Assembly (NCBI GenBank): GCA_964582785.1
Contig: CAZOTT010000052.1
Span: 1-18,299 of the forward strand
From: JAMOQA01 sp964582785
GTDB lineage: Bacteria > Acidobacteriota > Polarisedimenticolia > J045
Direction of reading: 5' to 3'
Length of the DNA: 18,299 bases
Positions 8,102-16,376 of this stretch are shown in pieces. Every line of letters starts with the position of its first letter. Position 1 is the first letter of the stretch. Under the pieces are notes generated by a model. The model did no database searches. It was not told the origin of the DNA and saw nothing but the letters and a program-made list of their open reading frames with translations. The translations under genes were made by a program, and so were the position numbers.

Positions 8102-11100
8102 GTGCCCGGAAGCCGGTCCCCGATTCCGCGCGTCCCCTTCCTCGTCTTCCTCCTGGCGATCCTGCTCGCCCTTCCCGCGGCGGCGGTGGTGCCCCCGAAG
8201 GACCCCGCCACGCCGCTGCCGGACCCGGCCCGCGACGCCATCCGGGACGACCGGTCCGGGGCGTGGTCCCCGGCCCACCCCCTCGCGGGAGTCGTGCCCG
8301 ACAACCGCCAGCGGCGCCGCACCGCCGGCAACCTGCAGCTGCGCGTCCTGGACGGGACGTTCTCCTACCCCGTCCTGCCGGGCAAGTTCGCCGACACCGG
8401 CGCCGACCCGATCGACCCCGCCGACCTCCAGGACGAGCTCTTCACCGCCGGCTGGTCGGCGAACGGGCGTCCCGGGTCGCTGCGGGACTACTTCCAGGAG
8501 GTCTCGTACGGGCACTACATCGTCGACGGGACGGTCCGGCCGTTCGTCACGGTCTCCGGCAACGGCGCCGACTACGAGGGGGATACCGGCTGCCACGGGC
8601 TGTGCACCTCGACGACGAACTCGGCGGCGGCGTTCGTCAGGGAGGTCCTGGACCTCAACGACGCCGACGTGGACTTCTCCGCCTGGGACAACGACGGACC
8701 GGACGGGCAGCCGAACTCCGGGGACGATGACGGCGTCGTCGACCTGGTGGTCATCGTGCAGCCCACCCGCGGGGGGGAGTGCGGCGGGGACGGGATCTGG
8801 TCCCACCTCGACCGCTACTCCCGCACCTTCGGCGCGGCGTACACGACCAACGACGACGCGGCGGGGGGGGGCAAGATCGTCATCGAGGACTTCGTGGTGG
8901 TGCCGGCCCTCGACTGCGACGGTTCCTCGATGGTGACGATCGGCCCCTTCGCCTACCTCTTCGGCCGCCACCTCGGGTTCCCCGCCCTCTGGGACCCGGA
9001 CGGCTCCTCGCGGGGGGCCGGGGCCTGGGACCTGATGGGCCGCGGCATGTGGGGGGGGGACGGTGCGACCCCCTCCCGTCCCGTCCATCCCTCGGCGTAC
9101 ACGAAGGCCCTTGCCGGCTGGATCGTGCCGCAGGTGGTCACCGGGCAGGAACCGGGCGCGGAGATCCCGGCGGCGGAGAACAACGCCCACGCCCGGGAGT
9201 TCCGGCGCGCCCCGGCCTGTACCCACGACGAGTACTTCCTGCTGGAGAACCGTCAGCGAACCGGGTTCGACCAGGACCTGCCGGGGGACGGGCTCCTGAT
9301 CTGGCACGTGGACGAGAACCGGGACGGGGCGGACGACGAGGCGCGGCCCGTGGCCTGCCTGGTCCCCGGCGATGCCCGCTGGTCCCTTCAGAACGGCCGC
9401 AACGACGGGGATGCCGGCGATCCCTGGCCGGGCAGTACCGGGCGCACCTCGTGGCGGGACGACACGGACCCCTCGTCGCGGCGCTGGGAAGACCGGCCCT
9501 CCGGGGTCTCGGTCAACTCGATCTCTCCCTCCGCCGACCCGATGCAGGCGGACCTCGTCCAGTCCACGGACCTGCTGCTCCACGTGGTCGGGGTGACGAT
9601 CGACGACACCGGCAACGGGGACGGGGACGGCGTGATCGATCCCTACGAGACCGTCCGGCTCGGGGTGCGCCTCTCCAACGAGGGCCAGGCCGACGCCACC
9701 TCGATCCAGGGAACGCTCTCCCTCGATCCGCCGGTCACCGGCGTCACGGTCACCGGTTCCGCGGCGACCTGGCCGGACCTCGATCCGTGCGGCGGGGACG
9801 AGACCGCCTGGTTCGAGATCGACCTGGACGCCAGCGTGGACTGCGAGACGGAACTGCCCTTCCGCCTGGACGTGACCACCGCCGAGGGGTCCCAGGTCCT
9901 GCATTTCACCCTCCGGGTCGGGACCTGGCTGGCGGGGAACACCGCCGACCTGTCGTCGACATCCACCGACGAGGGCATCCCGCGGGCCACCGGCGACGGG
10001 ACCGGCTGGGCGGTGGCCTGGCACGGGCGGGACGGTGACCGGGACGTCGTCCGCCTGGCCCGGCTCGCCGAGGACGGGAGCCTCCGGGGCGTGACGACCG
10101 TCAGCGGGGGCACCGGGAACTCCCGGTACCCGGACGTGGCCTGGTCCGGCACGGAGTACGGGGTCACGTGGGAGGACGACCGGGACGGCACCCTCCAGGT
10201 CTGGTTCGCCCGGGTGGACGCGGACGGCAACCGCGTCGGCAACGAGGTCCGGCTGACCGATTCCCCGGGGAGCAGCCGCCATCCCCGGATCGCGTGGGAC
10301 GGCGAGGATTCCCAGTGGGGAATCGTCTTCGAGGACGACCGGAACGGCACCTGGGACACCTGGTTCGTCCGGGTGGCGGCGGACGGGACGAAGTCCGGCA
10401 ACGAGATCGTCGTCGGGACGGGAGGGGGCGCGGGGAACCAGCGCCGGCCGGACATCGCCTGGAACGGGCAGCGGTTCGGGATCGCCTGGCAGGATGACGG
10501 CACCGGGGAATGGACCCTCTACTACCGGGCGGTGGACGGCACCGGCGCGACGACGACCGGGGAGGTCCGGCTGGAACAGGAGGCCGGGGACTCCCTGCGC
10601 CCGGCGATCGCCTGGAACCCGCGGAACGCCACGTTCGGGATCGCCTACCTGGACTACACCGGCGGCAAGGACCGGGCGACGGTCCAGACGGTCCGGGTGA
10701 CCCAGGACGGCGGCTCCCCGTTCGCCCCCAAGGCGATCACGACGGACCCGGTCCGGGCCGAGGCCGTCGACATGGACAGCGACGGCACGAGCTACTTCGT
10801 CACCTGGGTCGATCACCGGGACGGCCGCCGCACCGTGCGGATGACCCGCACCGACGACCGGCACAACGTCGAGGTGGACGCGGTCGTCGTCGCCGACGAC
10901 CCGTACCAGGCGGACGCCACGTCGGTGGCCGCGGCCCACGGCCGGGTCCTCGCGGCCTGGCGGGCCGAGGCGGCGGATCACCGCTTCGACGTGTACGCGC
11001 GGCCCACCTGGGGACGCTTCGCCTGCGGCCGCGACGACGACGGGGACGGGGTCAACCAGCCGGGAGACAACTGCCCCCACACGCCGAATCCCGGCCAGGA

Positions 11101-14100
11101 GGACGGGGACGACGACGGGTGGGGCGCCGCCTGCGACTGCAACGACGGCAACCCGGACGTCAACCCCGGGGCCCCCGAGACGACCTGTGACGGCACGGAC
11201 AACGACTGCTCGGCCGACACGCCGGACGCCCCGGACCGGGACGGGGACGGGGTCGATACCTGCGACGTGGGGGACGCGAACAACCCGGACGGTGTCGGTG
11301 TCGACTGCGACGACGACGATCCGCTGAACTACCCGGGCAACGAGGAGGTCTGCGACGGGCAGGACAACGACTGCGACGGAACGGTCGACGAGGACTTCCC
11401 CGTGTCCACCTGGTACCGGGACGCGGACGGGGACGGGTACGGCGATCCCAACGTCACGAAGGAGACCTGCGAGGGGAACAACCAGGGATACGTGGCGGAC
11501 GACACCGACTGCGACGACACCCGCGCGGACGTCCACCCGGGGGCCCTCGAGGCCTGCGACGGCGCGGACAACGACTGCGACGGCACGGTCGACGGCTACA
11601 GCGGCGAACGGTTCGTCGGGCCTGCCGGCACGGACGCGGGGAACCTCTGCCTCGACGAGGCCTCCCCCTGCGGCACGATCACCCACGCGGTGCGCATGGC
11701 CTGCGACCAGGAGAAGGTCTGGGTCCTCGAGGGAACCTACACCGAGGACGTGGTCATCGAGCACCCGGTCAAGATCGACAACCGGGGCAGCTCGATCAAC
11801 ACCCAGCTCCGGGGCACCGGTGCGGCCCCGGTGGTCCGCATCCTTTCGGGTAACGTCACGTGGGACGGGGTGGAGGTCGGCGACACCCCGGGCCAGGCCT
11901 GCATCGAGGTGGGGGACGACACCCACGCGCACCTGCGCAACGTGATCCTCGGCAACGCCGGGTTCCACGGCTGCCGGGTGGGGATCCACCTCCACGCCAC
12001 CGGTTCCGACACCAGCGTCTGGAACCGGATCACCGGCGCCGACATCCGGGAAATGGTCGCCGACGGGAGCCCGGACTCCGGGGTCGGTGTTCTCCTGACC
12101 GGCGGCAACGGGCGTCTCGAGATCAAGCGCAGCTACCTGCGGAACAACGACGGGCCGGCGGTCCGCCTCGCAGCCCCGCCGCAGGGAGAAACGAACGACT
12201 GGATCGTTCTCGCCGGGGACAAGGTCTACGGGAACGTCCGCGACGCGGATTCGGACGGCGAGGCCGCCCTGGAGTTCCACGGGGTGACGAACCTGCGGCT
12301 GGAAGGAAACCGGGTCTACGACAACCACGGCCCGGACGGGACGATCGACACCTGGGGAATGTTCCTCGACGGCGTCACCGACTCCCAGCTCTACTGCAAC
12401 CGGATCGAGAGCAACGACCGGGGGATCCGGGTCGTCGGCGGGTCCGGGAACACGCCGTTCGGCGGCAACCGCATCTCCGGCCACGCCGACGGCGTCGGGC
12501 TCCTGTTCGAGGACACGGTCGGCGGCGGTTTCGAGCTCCGGGAGAACATGTTCCAGGGGAACGGGACCGGCCTCGATTGGCGGGGCGACGGGACACTCGA
12601 CGCCCGCCACAACTGGTGGGGGGCGGCGGACGGCCCCTCCGGGGCGGGCAGCGGCTCCGGCGATGCCGTGGCCGGCGACGTGGACGTCTCGAACTGGATC
12701 GCCCGGGACGCGGCGCCGCTGATCGTCCACAAGCCCCAGGACTCGGGGTGGAACACCTCCTCGGCCTCCTGCTACGACCGGATCCAGTCCGCCTTCGACG
12801 CCGCGGCGGACGGGGACCTCGTGATCATCCAGGAGGGTTCCTACCGGGAGCACGTCTCCGTCGCCGGCAAGTCCTTCGACTTCGAGGGGATCGACGGAAA
12901 GGGGAGCTGCTCCGCCACCGTCATCGACGGGACCCAGTCCGGGGGAGGACACGTGCCCGCCCTCCACGTCGAGGGCGCCGACGGCATCACGGTCCGGCAC
13001 CTGACGGTCCGCAACGCCGGGGAGGGCACGACCTGCGGCCAGAACACGGGGGACGAGGTCGGCCTGGACCTGCTCGACGTGAAAAACTCGACCTTCCGCG
13101 ACCTGTGCCTCAGGGAGAACGGGGTCAGCGAGATCCGGGTCCGGGGCGACAGCGACGGGAACCTCTTCTCGTCGATCGACATCGACGGCATGATCCGGGA
13201 CGGGGACGGCAACGACGTGTGCGGCCACCGCTCGCGGGACGGCATCCTCGTGGACGGCTGGGCGGCCTGCGAGGGCGGGAACGACGCCTTCGCCGACGGC
13301 AACGTGATCGAGGACGCCACGATCAACTGGGTGGCGCGGGGCGTGTCCGTCCGCCGGGCCCGGCAGACCGAGATCCGCAACTCGTCGGTCGCGGCCAGCG
13401 CCGCCCCCGCCTGGGACGGCGGCAACCTCGCCCTGGACGTGCTGGTCGCGATGGCGGACGACACCTCGATCCACGACAACACCCTGGGGGCCGGGGAGGA
13501 AACCGAGCTCGTCCGGATCCGGGGCCGGGCGGCCGGCGAGTGCGCCGCCGGCCACGACGACGCGGGCGGGACCACGATCCGGGACAACGTGCTGGAGAAC
13601 GCGTCCGGCGCGGGGATCCGCTTCTTCCACGGGGACGGCGACCCGGGGTACCCGGTCGGGACGACCGTCTCCTGCAACGATATCCGGGACAACGGCACGG
13701 GTGTCCTGTCCGAGTGGGCGGGCTCGGCCGGGCAGGCGCCCAACGTCCTGGAGTCGAACGACATCCACCGCAACAGCACCGGCGTGCGGAACACCGCCCT
13801 CGAGACCCTTTCCGCCCGCCGCAACTGGTGGGGAGCGGACACCGGTCCCTCCGGTGCCGGCCCCGGGACGGGGGACAGCGTCTACGGCGCGGTGGACTAC
13901 GGCGACTGGCTCCCGGCCGGGGCCAAGGCCGACGGGGACCGGGACGGCTACTCGACCTGCGACGGCGACTGCGACGACGGCGACGCCGGCCGCCACCCGG
14001 GGGCCGACGAGACCACCTGCAACGACGTGGACGACGACTGCGACGGGTCGATCGACGAGGATGCCCCGACGAACACCTACTGGCGGGATGCCGACGGGGA

Positions 14101-16279
14101 CGGGTACGGGGACCCGGGCGACACGATCCAGGACTGCCACGACACCCCGCCGGCGGGCTACGTGGCCAACTCGGACGACTGCGATGACGGCAACGGCGCG
14201 GTCCACCCGGGGGCGGCGGAGGTCGCCTGCGACGGGATCGACCAGGACTGCGACGGCGGCGACGCCGCCCCGGACGCCGACGGCGACGGCTGGGACGTCT
14301 GCGGCCCGGGCGACGCGGTGAACCCGGACGGGAAGCCCGCCGACTGCGACGACGGCAACGGCGCGATCCACCCGGGGGCGGCGGAGGTCGCCTGCGACGG
14401 GATCGACCAGGACTGCGACGGCGGCGACGCCGCCCCGGACGCCGACGGCGACGGCTGGGACGTCTGCGGCCCGGGCGACGCGGCAAACCCGGACGGGAAG
14501 CCCGCCGACTGCGACGACGGCGACGCCGCGATCCATCCCGGCGCCTACGAGATGTGCCACGACGGCACGGACAACGACTGCGACGGCGCGATCGACGGCG
14601 CGGACTCCTCCTGCCGCGACCTGGAACCGGCGCATCTCCGTTTCTCCCCCGGCACGAAGGACACCCTGGAGTGGGACCCGGTCGGCGGCGCGACCGGCTA
14701 CGCCCTCTACCGGGGCACGATCCCCGCGGCCGGGTTCGCCGGGTACGACCACGCCTGCGCCGGGGCCGCCCTGGACGGGACGACGGCGCGGGACGGGACG
14801 GTGCCGCCCCTGGGCGAGGCCTCCTACTGGCTGGTCACGGCGAGCGCCCGGCACCCGGACACCGGCGCCTGGAACGAGGGCTCCTACGGCCGCGACTCGG
14901 CGGGCGCCGACCGGCCGGAGGCCCGGGACGTCACCTGCGGGCCGCGGGTGTACGTCGACCCGGACGCCACCGGTCTCGCCGACGGAACCTCCTGGGAAAA
15001 CGCCTACACGCTCCTCTCCCGGGCCTTCGAGAGCCCGCGGGACCGGGACCGGGGCCTGACGATCTGGATGCGGGGAACGGTGCAGGACACCGGCGTCACC
15101 CTCGACGGGTCCCGCCGCCCGGCGGTACGCCTGCTCGGCGGCTTCGCCGGGACGGAAACCCACGCCTGGGAGCGGGACCCGGCCGCCCACCCGGCCACCT
15201 GGCGGGGTGACGGGACCACGTGGCTGCTGCAGGTGGACGGCGCGTCCCTCGTTCTCGACGGGCTCGCCCTCGAGAACGGGACCGACGGCGTGAGGATGAC
15301 CGCCCGGGGCAACCTCGTGGAACTCGACGGCGTGGACTTCCGCTCCCTCTCCGGCCGGGGTCTCGACCTCACCGTGGAGAGCGGGGGGGGAACGCTCCGG
15401 GCGACCGACGTCGACCACGACGGTTCCGGCGCCGGCGCGATCCGGGCCGTCGTTCACGCCGGAACCCTGTCCGGCCGTGTCCGGGCGGGCACCTTCGCCG
15501 GCGGCACGGATGCCGCTCTCCGCCTCGAGGCCCGGCCCTCCGGCGCGGACGCCTCCGTCGACCTGGTGGTGGAACGCAGCACGGTGTCGGGAGGCGCCGC
15601 CGGGATCGTCGTCGGCGCCCACGGCACCGACGACGGGCACGGGGCGACGGCGACCCCGACCCTCCGCTCGAACGTGGTCCGGAACACCTCCGGGGCGGGC
15701 ATCCTGGTCGAGGCCGGCGGCACGTTCGACAGCCTGGGCGGCGCCGTGACCGTGCGGGCGGCGCCGGTCCTGGTCGGCAACACGATCGACGGGGCGGGAG
15801 GAGACGCCGTCTCGGTCAGCGCCTCCCGCACCGACGCCACGGCGGATCCGTCGGTGCACCAGGTGCGGGCGGAGCCGAGGATCTGGGACAACCTCCTGAC
15901 CTGGGCCGCGGGGGCGGGGGTCGCCGAGTCGGCCGACGACCCGGCGGCCAACCTGGTCGCCGACCCGCAGGAACTGGTCGGGAACGACCTCTTCGGCAAC
16001 GGCGTCCTGTACCGGGACGAGGGGAGTTCCGACCTGGCATCGATCGACGACGTGAACGCCCTCGCCGGGGCGCGGGACAACTGGTCGGAGGACCCGCTCT
16101 ACGCCGACCGGGCCGGCGGTGACCTGCACCCCGCCACCGGCAGCCCGGCTCTCGACCGGGGACACCCGGAGGCCCCGGCGGCCGGCAGCGAGGACCGGGA
16201 CGGGCATCCCCGCGCCTGCGACGGGAACGGCGACGGGCAGGCCGCCCGGGACACCGGGGCCTACGAGGCCTGCCCCTGA
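8102..16279 (+). CDS. Giant secreted mosaic protein: M6-like pseudoprotease, beta-propeller, MopE metal-binding repeats, beta-helices
   Basis: The predicted protein has 2,725 aa (2,789 if ATG 7910 is used). Domains in order, with rough residues:
- Signal peptide, 1-28 (VPFLVFLLAILLALPAAA).
- M6 immune-inhibitor-A-like domain, 70-487. It has LRDYFQEVSYGHY, DGPDGQPNSGDDDGVVD, GAWDLMGRGMW and LLIWHVDEN, but the zinc motif reads YLFGR (285-289) instead of HEFGH, so it should not be a protease.
- CARDB-like beta domain, 490-610 (GDGDGVIDPYETVRLGVRLS).
- About seven propeller blades, 620-973.
- Thrombospondin-3 and MopE repeats, 975-1168.
- Two parallel beta-helices, 1168-1942, each ending in an NWWG cap.
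- Four MopE repeats, 1943-2173.
- Fn3-like domain, 2174-2280.
- Third beta-helix, 2281-2725, ending GAYEACP.
I see no membrane anchor or sorting tail. It is probably a calcium-stabilised extracellular or surface protein for adhesion, glycan binding or matrix. The exact role is unknown. Confidence 0.9.
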   Translation: MPGSRSPIPRVPFLVFLLAILLALPAAAVVPPKDPATPLPDPARDAIRDDRSGAWSPAHPLAGVVPDNRQRRRTAGNLQLRVLDGTFSYPVLPGKFADTGADPIDPADLQDELFTAGWSANGRPGSLRDYFQEVSYGHYIVDGTVRPFVTVSGNGADYEGDTGCHGLCTSTTNSAAAFVREVLDLNDADVDFSAWDNDGPDGQPNSGDDDGVVDLVVIVQPTRGGECGGDGIWSHLDRYSRTFGAAYTTNDDAAGGGKIVIEDFVVVPALDCDGSSMVTIGPFAYLFGRHLGFPALWDPDGSSRGAGAWDLMGRGMWGGDGATPSRPVHPSAYTKALAGWIVPQVVTGQEPGAEIPAAENNAHAREFRRAPACTHDEYFLLENRQRTGFDQDLPGDGLLIWHVDENRDGADDEARPVACLVPGDARWSLQNGRNDGDAGDPWPGSTGRTSWRDDTDPSSRRWEDRPSGVSVNSISPSADPMQADLVQSTDLLLHVVGVTIDDTGNGDGDGVIDPYETVRLGVRLSNEGQADATSIQGTLSLDPPVTGVTVTGSAATWPDLDPCGGDETAWFEIDLDASVDCETELPFRLDVTTAEGSQVLHFTLRVGTWLAGNTADLSSTSTDEGIPRATGDGTGWAVAWHGRDGDRDVVRLARLAEDGSLRGVTTVSGGTGNSRYPDVAWSGTEYGVTWEDDRDGTLQVWFARVDADGNRVGNEVRLTDSPGSSRHPRIAWDGEDSQWGIVFEDDRNGTWDTWFVRVAADGTKSGNEIVVGTGGGAGNQRRPDIAWNGQRFGIAWQDDGTGEWTLYYRAVDGTGATTTGEVRLEQEAGDSLRPAIAWNPRNATFGIAYLDYTGGKDRATVQTVRVTQDGGSPFAPKAITTDPVRAEAVDMDSDGTSYFVTWVDHRDGRRTVRMTRTDDRHNVEVDAVVVADDPYQADATSVAAAHGRVLAAWRAEAADHRFDVYARPTWGRFACGRDDDGDGVNQPGDNCPHTPNPGQEDGDDDGWGAACDCNDGNPDVNPGAPETTCDGTDNDCSADTPDAPDRDGDGVDTCDVGDANNPDGVGVDCDDDDPLNYPGNEEVCDGQDNDCDGTVDEDFPVSTWYRDADGDGYGDPNVTKETCEGNNQGYVADDTDCDDTRADVHPGALEACDGADNDCDGTVDGYSGERFVGPAGTDAGNLCLDEASPCGTITHAVRMACDQEKVWVLEGTYTEDVVIEHPVKIDNRGSSINTQLRGTGAAPVVRILSGNVTWDGVEVGDTPGQACIEVGDDTHAHLRNVILGNAGFHGCRVGIHLHATGSDTSVWNRITGADIREMVADGSPDSGVGVLLTGGNGRLEIKRSYLRNNDGPAVRLAAPPQGETNDWIVLAGDKVYGNVRDADSDGEAALEFHGVTNLRLEGNRVYDNHGPDGTIDTWGMFLDGVTDSQLYCNRIESNDRGIRVVGGSGNTPFGGNRISGHADGVGLLFEDTVGGGFELRENMFQGNGTGLDWRGDGTLDARHNWWGAADGPSGAGSGSGDAVAGDVDVSNWIARDAAPLIVHKPQDSGWNTSSASCYDRIQSAFDAAADGDLVIIQEGSYREHVSVAGKSFDFEGIDGKGSCSATVIDGTQSGGGHVPALHVEGADGITVRHLTVRNAGEGTTCGQNTGDEVGLDLLDVKNSTFRDLCLRENGVSEIRVRGDSDGNLFSSIDIDGMIRDGDGNDVCGHRSRDGILVDGWAACEGGNDAFADGNVIEDATINWVARGVSVRRARQTEIRNSSVAASAAPAWDGGNLALDVLVAMADDTSIHDNTLGAGEETELVRIRGRAAGECAAGHDDAGGTTIRDNVLENASGAGIRFFHGDGDPGYPVGTTVSCNDIRDNGTGVLSEWAGSAGQAPNVLESNDIHRNSTGVRNTALETLSARRNWWGADTGPSGAGPGTGDSVYGAVDYGDWLPAGAKADGDRDGYSTCDGDCDDGDAGRHPGADETTCNDVDDDCDGSIDEDAPTNTYWRDADGDGYGDPGDTIQDCHDTPPAGYVANSDDCDDGNGAVHPGAAEVACDGIDQDCDGGDAAPDADGDGWDVCGPGDAVNPDGKPADCDDGNGAIHPGAAEVACDGIDQDCDGGDAAPDADGDGWDVCGPGDAANPDGKPADCDDGDAAIHPGAYEMCHDGTDNDCDGAIDGADSSCRDLEPAHLRFSPGTKDTLEWDPVGGATGYALYRGTIPAAGFAGYDHACAGAALDGTTARDGTVPPLGEASYWLVTASARHPDTGAWNEGSYGRDSAGADRPEARDVTCGPRVYVDPDATGLADGTSWENAYTLLSRAFESPRDRDRGLTIWMRGTVQDTGVTLDGSRRPAVRLLGGFAGTETHAWERDPAAHPATWRGDGTTWLLQVDGASLVLDGLALENGTDGVRMTARGNLVELDGVDFRSLSGRGLDLTVESGGGTLRATDVDHDGSGAGAIRAVVHAGTLSGRVRAGTFAGGTDAALRLEARPSGADASVDLVVERSTVSGGAAGIVVGAHGTDDGHGATATPTLRSNVVRNTSGAGILVEAGGTFDSLGGAVTVRAAPVLVGNTIDGAGGDAVSVSASRTDATADPSVHQVRAEPRIWDNLLTWAAGAGVAESADDPAANLVADPQELVGNDLFGNGVLYRDEGSSDLASIDDVNALAGARDNWSEDPLYADRAGGDLHPATGSPALDRGHPEAPAAGSEDRDGHPRACDGNGDGQAARDTGAYEACP
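9955..11020 (+). repeat. About seven roughly 51-residue beta-propeller blades in the giant protein
   Basis: The blades share a pattern of P-(D/R/A)-(I/V)-AW, a short turn, (F/Y)G(I/V)xW-x-DD/DxRxG, three more strands and ADGxxxGNEVxL. Recognisable starts are IPRATGDG, PDVAWSGTEYG, PRIAWDGEDSQWG, PDIAWNGQRFG, PAIAWNPRNATFG, AVDMDSDGTSYF and TSVAAAHGRVLAAW. The count of seven fits a closed propeller. The repeats are diverged at DNA level, so they are old. Confidence 0.75.
11030..11600 (+). repeat. Thrombospondin-3-like and three MopE-type metal-binding repeats (block 1)
   Basis: It begins with DDDGDGVNQPGDNCPHTPNP, a thrombospondin type 3 calcium-binding motif. Three units of the putative metal-binding motif found in MopE follow, ending CDGTDNDCSAD, CDGQDNDCDGTVDED and CDGADNDCDGTVDG, each with an aspartate-rich DCxD start and PGxxExC. 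The paired cysteines suggest disulfides and the DxDGDG loops suggest calcium. Copper binding as in MopE itself cannot be inferred from this alone. Confidence 0.85.
11600..13925 (+). repeat. Duplicated right-handed parallel beta-helix (two copies of about 390 residues)
   Basis: Copy one (11600-12760) and copy two (12765-13925) are each built of short N-x-I/V rungs such as LEGNRVYDNHG, LRENMFQGNGTG, IRDNVLENASGAG and LESNDIHRNSTGV. Each ends in the same cap: ARHNWWGAADGPSGAGSG in the first and ARRNWWGADTGPSGAGPG in the second. The shared end shows an internal duplication. Such helices bind or cleave polysaccharides in many proteins, but no catalytic residues can be assigned. Confidence 0.75.
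13926..14620 (+). repeat. Four MopE-type metal-binding repeats (block 2)
   Basis: Four further units with the consensus DCDDGxxxxHPGAxExxCxGxDxDCDG and spacer DADGDGYGD or DADGDGWDVC follow the second beta-helix. The last ends CHDGTDNDCDGAIDGAD. They are the same family as the block at 11030-11600 but better conserved among themselves. Confidence 0.88.
14177..14506 (+). repeat. 165-bp direct tandem duplication within MopE block 2
   Basis: Two in-frame copies (14177-14341 and 14342-14506) encode 55 residues each. By direct comparison they differ at only four bases: GAT/GAC, GTC/ATC and GTG/GCA codons. A partial third unit follows from 14507, diverging after the first few codons. The near identity points to a recent duplication or ongoing homogenisation. 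Confidence 0.93.
14624..16279 (+). other. Fn3-like domain and third beta-helix at the C-terminus of the giant protein
   Basis: The Fn3-like part has LEWDPVGGATGYALYRG, then GEASYWLVTASAR, typical of the domain in secreted proteins of high-GC diderms. The helix part opens with YVDPDATGLADGTSWENAY, has rungs such as LRSNVVRNTSGAGILV and VLVGNTIDGAGGDAVSV, and closes with HPATGSPALDRG and DTGAYEACP. This terminal block lacks the NWWG cap of the first two helices (it has DNWSEDPLY) and looks like a separate acquisition. Confidence 0.7.
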
Positions 16280-16307
16280 GGAGCCCCGCACCGGGCGGGA
16301 CGGCCGC

Positions 16308-16325
16308 TCCCCGGGCGCCCGGGGA
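16308..16325. terminator. Possible bidirectional terminator hairpin between convergent genes
   Basis: A perfect 18-base palindrome, TCCCCGGGCGCCCGGGGA, lies in the 97-base gap between the giant gene (+) and the pyrophosphatase gene (-). A second GC stem (CTCCCC...GGGGAG, about 16352-16375) follows. Neither has a U tract, so intrinsic termination is only plausible. The convergent position is the main support. Confidence 0.4.
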
Positions 16326-16376
16326 AGGGGGCCGGCGCGGGCCGCCCGCCACTCCCCGCGGGGTCCCGGGGGAGGG

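Noticed and set aside
14177..14506. CRISPR-like or satellite array
   Set aside because: The repeat is an in-frame 165-bp duplication of a metal-binding protein unit with no spacers.
11600..16279. Pectate lyase or other polysaccharide lyase activity in the beta-helices
   Set aside because: The rung pattern fits a parallel beta-helix, but I cannot identify a conserved catalytic Arg/Asp set. Structure alone does not support an enzyme call.
8102..16279. Alternative HExxH metalloprotease motif elsewhere in the giant protein
   Set aside because: Read through the translation: no HExxH is present. HDEYF and WHVDEN are the nearest strings and do not fit.
7823..16291. Open reading frame of about 2,800 codons on the minus strand, antisense to the giant gene
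   Set aside because: It mirrors the sense gene's codon bias in GC-rich DNA. Its translation is a low-complexity Val/Arg/Pro/Gly/Asp mix with no domain, while the plus strand shows clear repeats and motifs.
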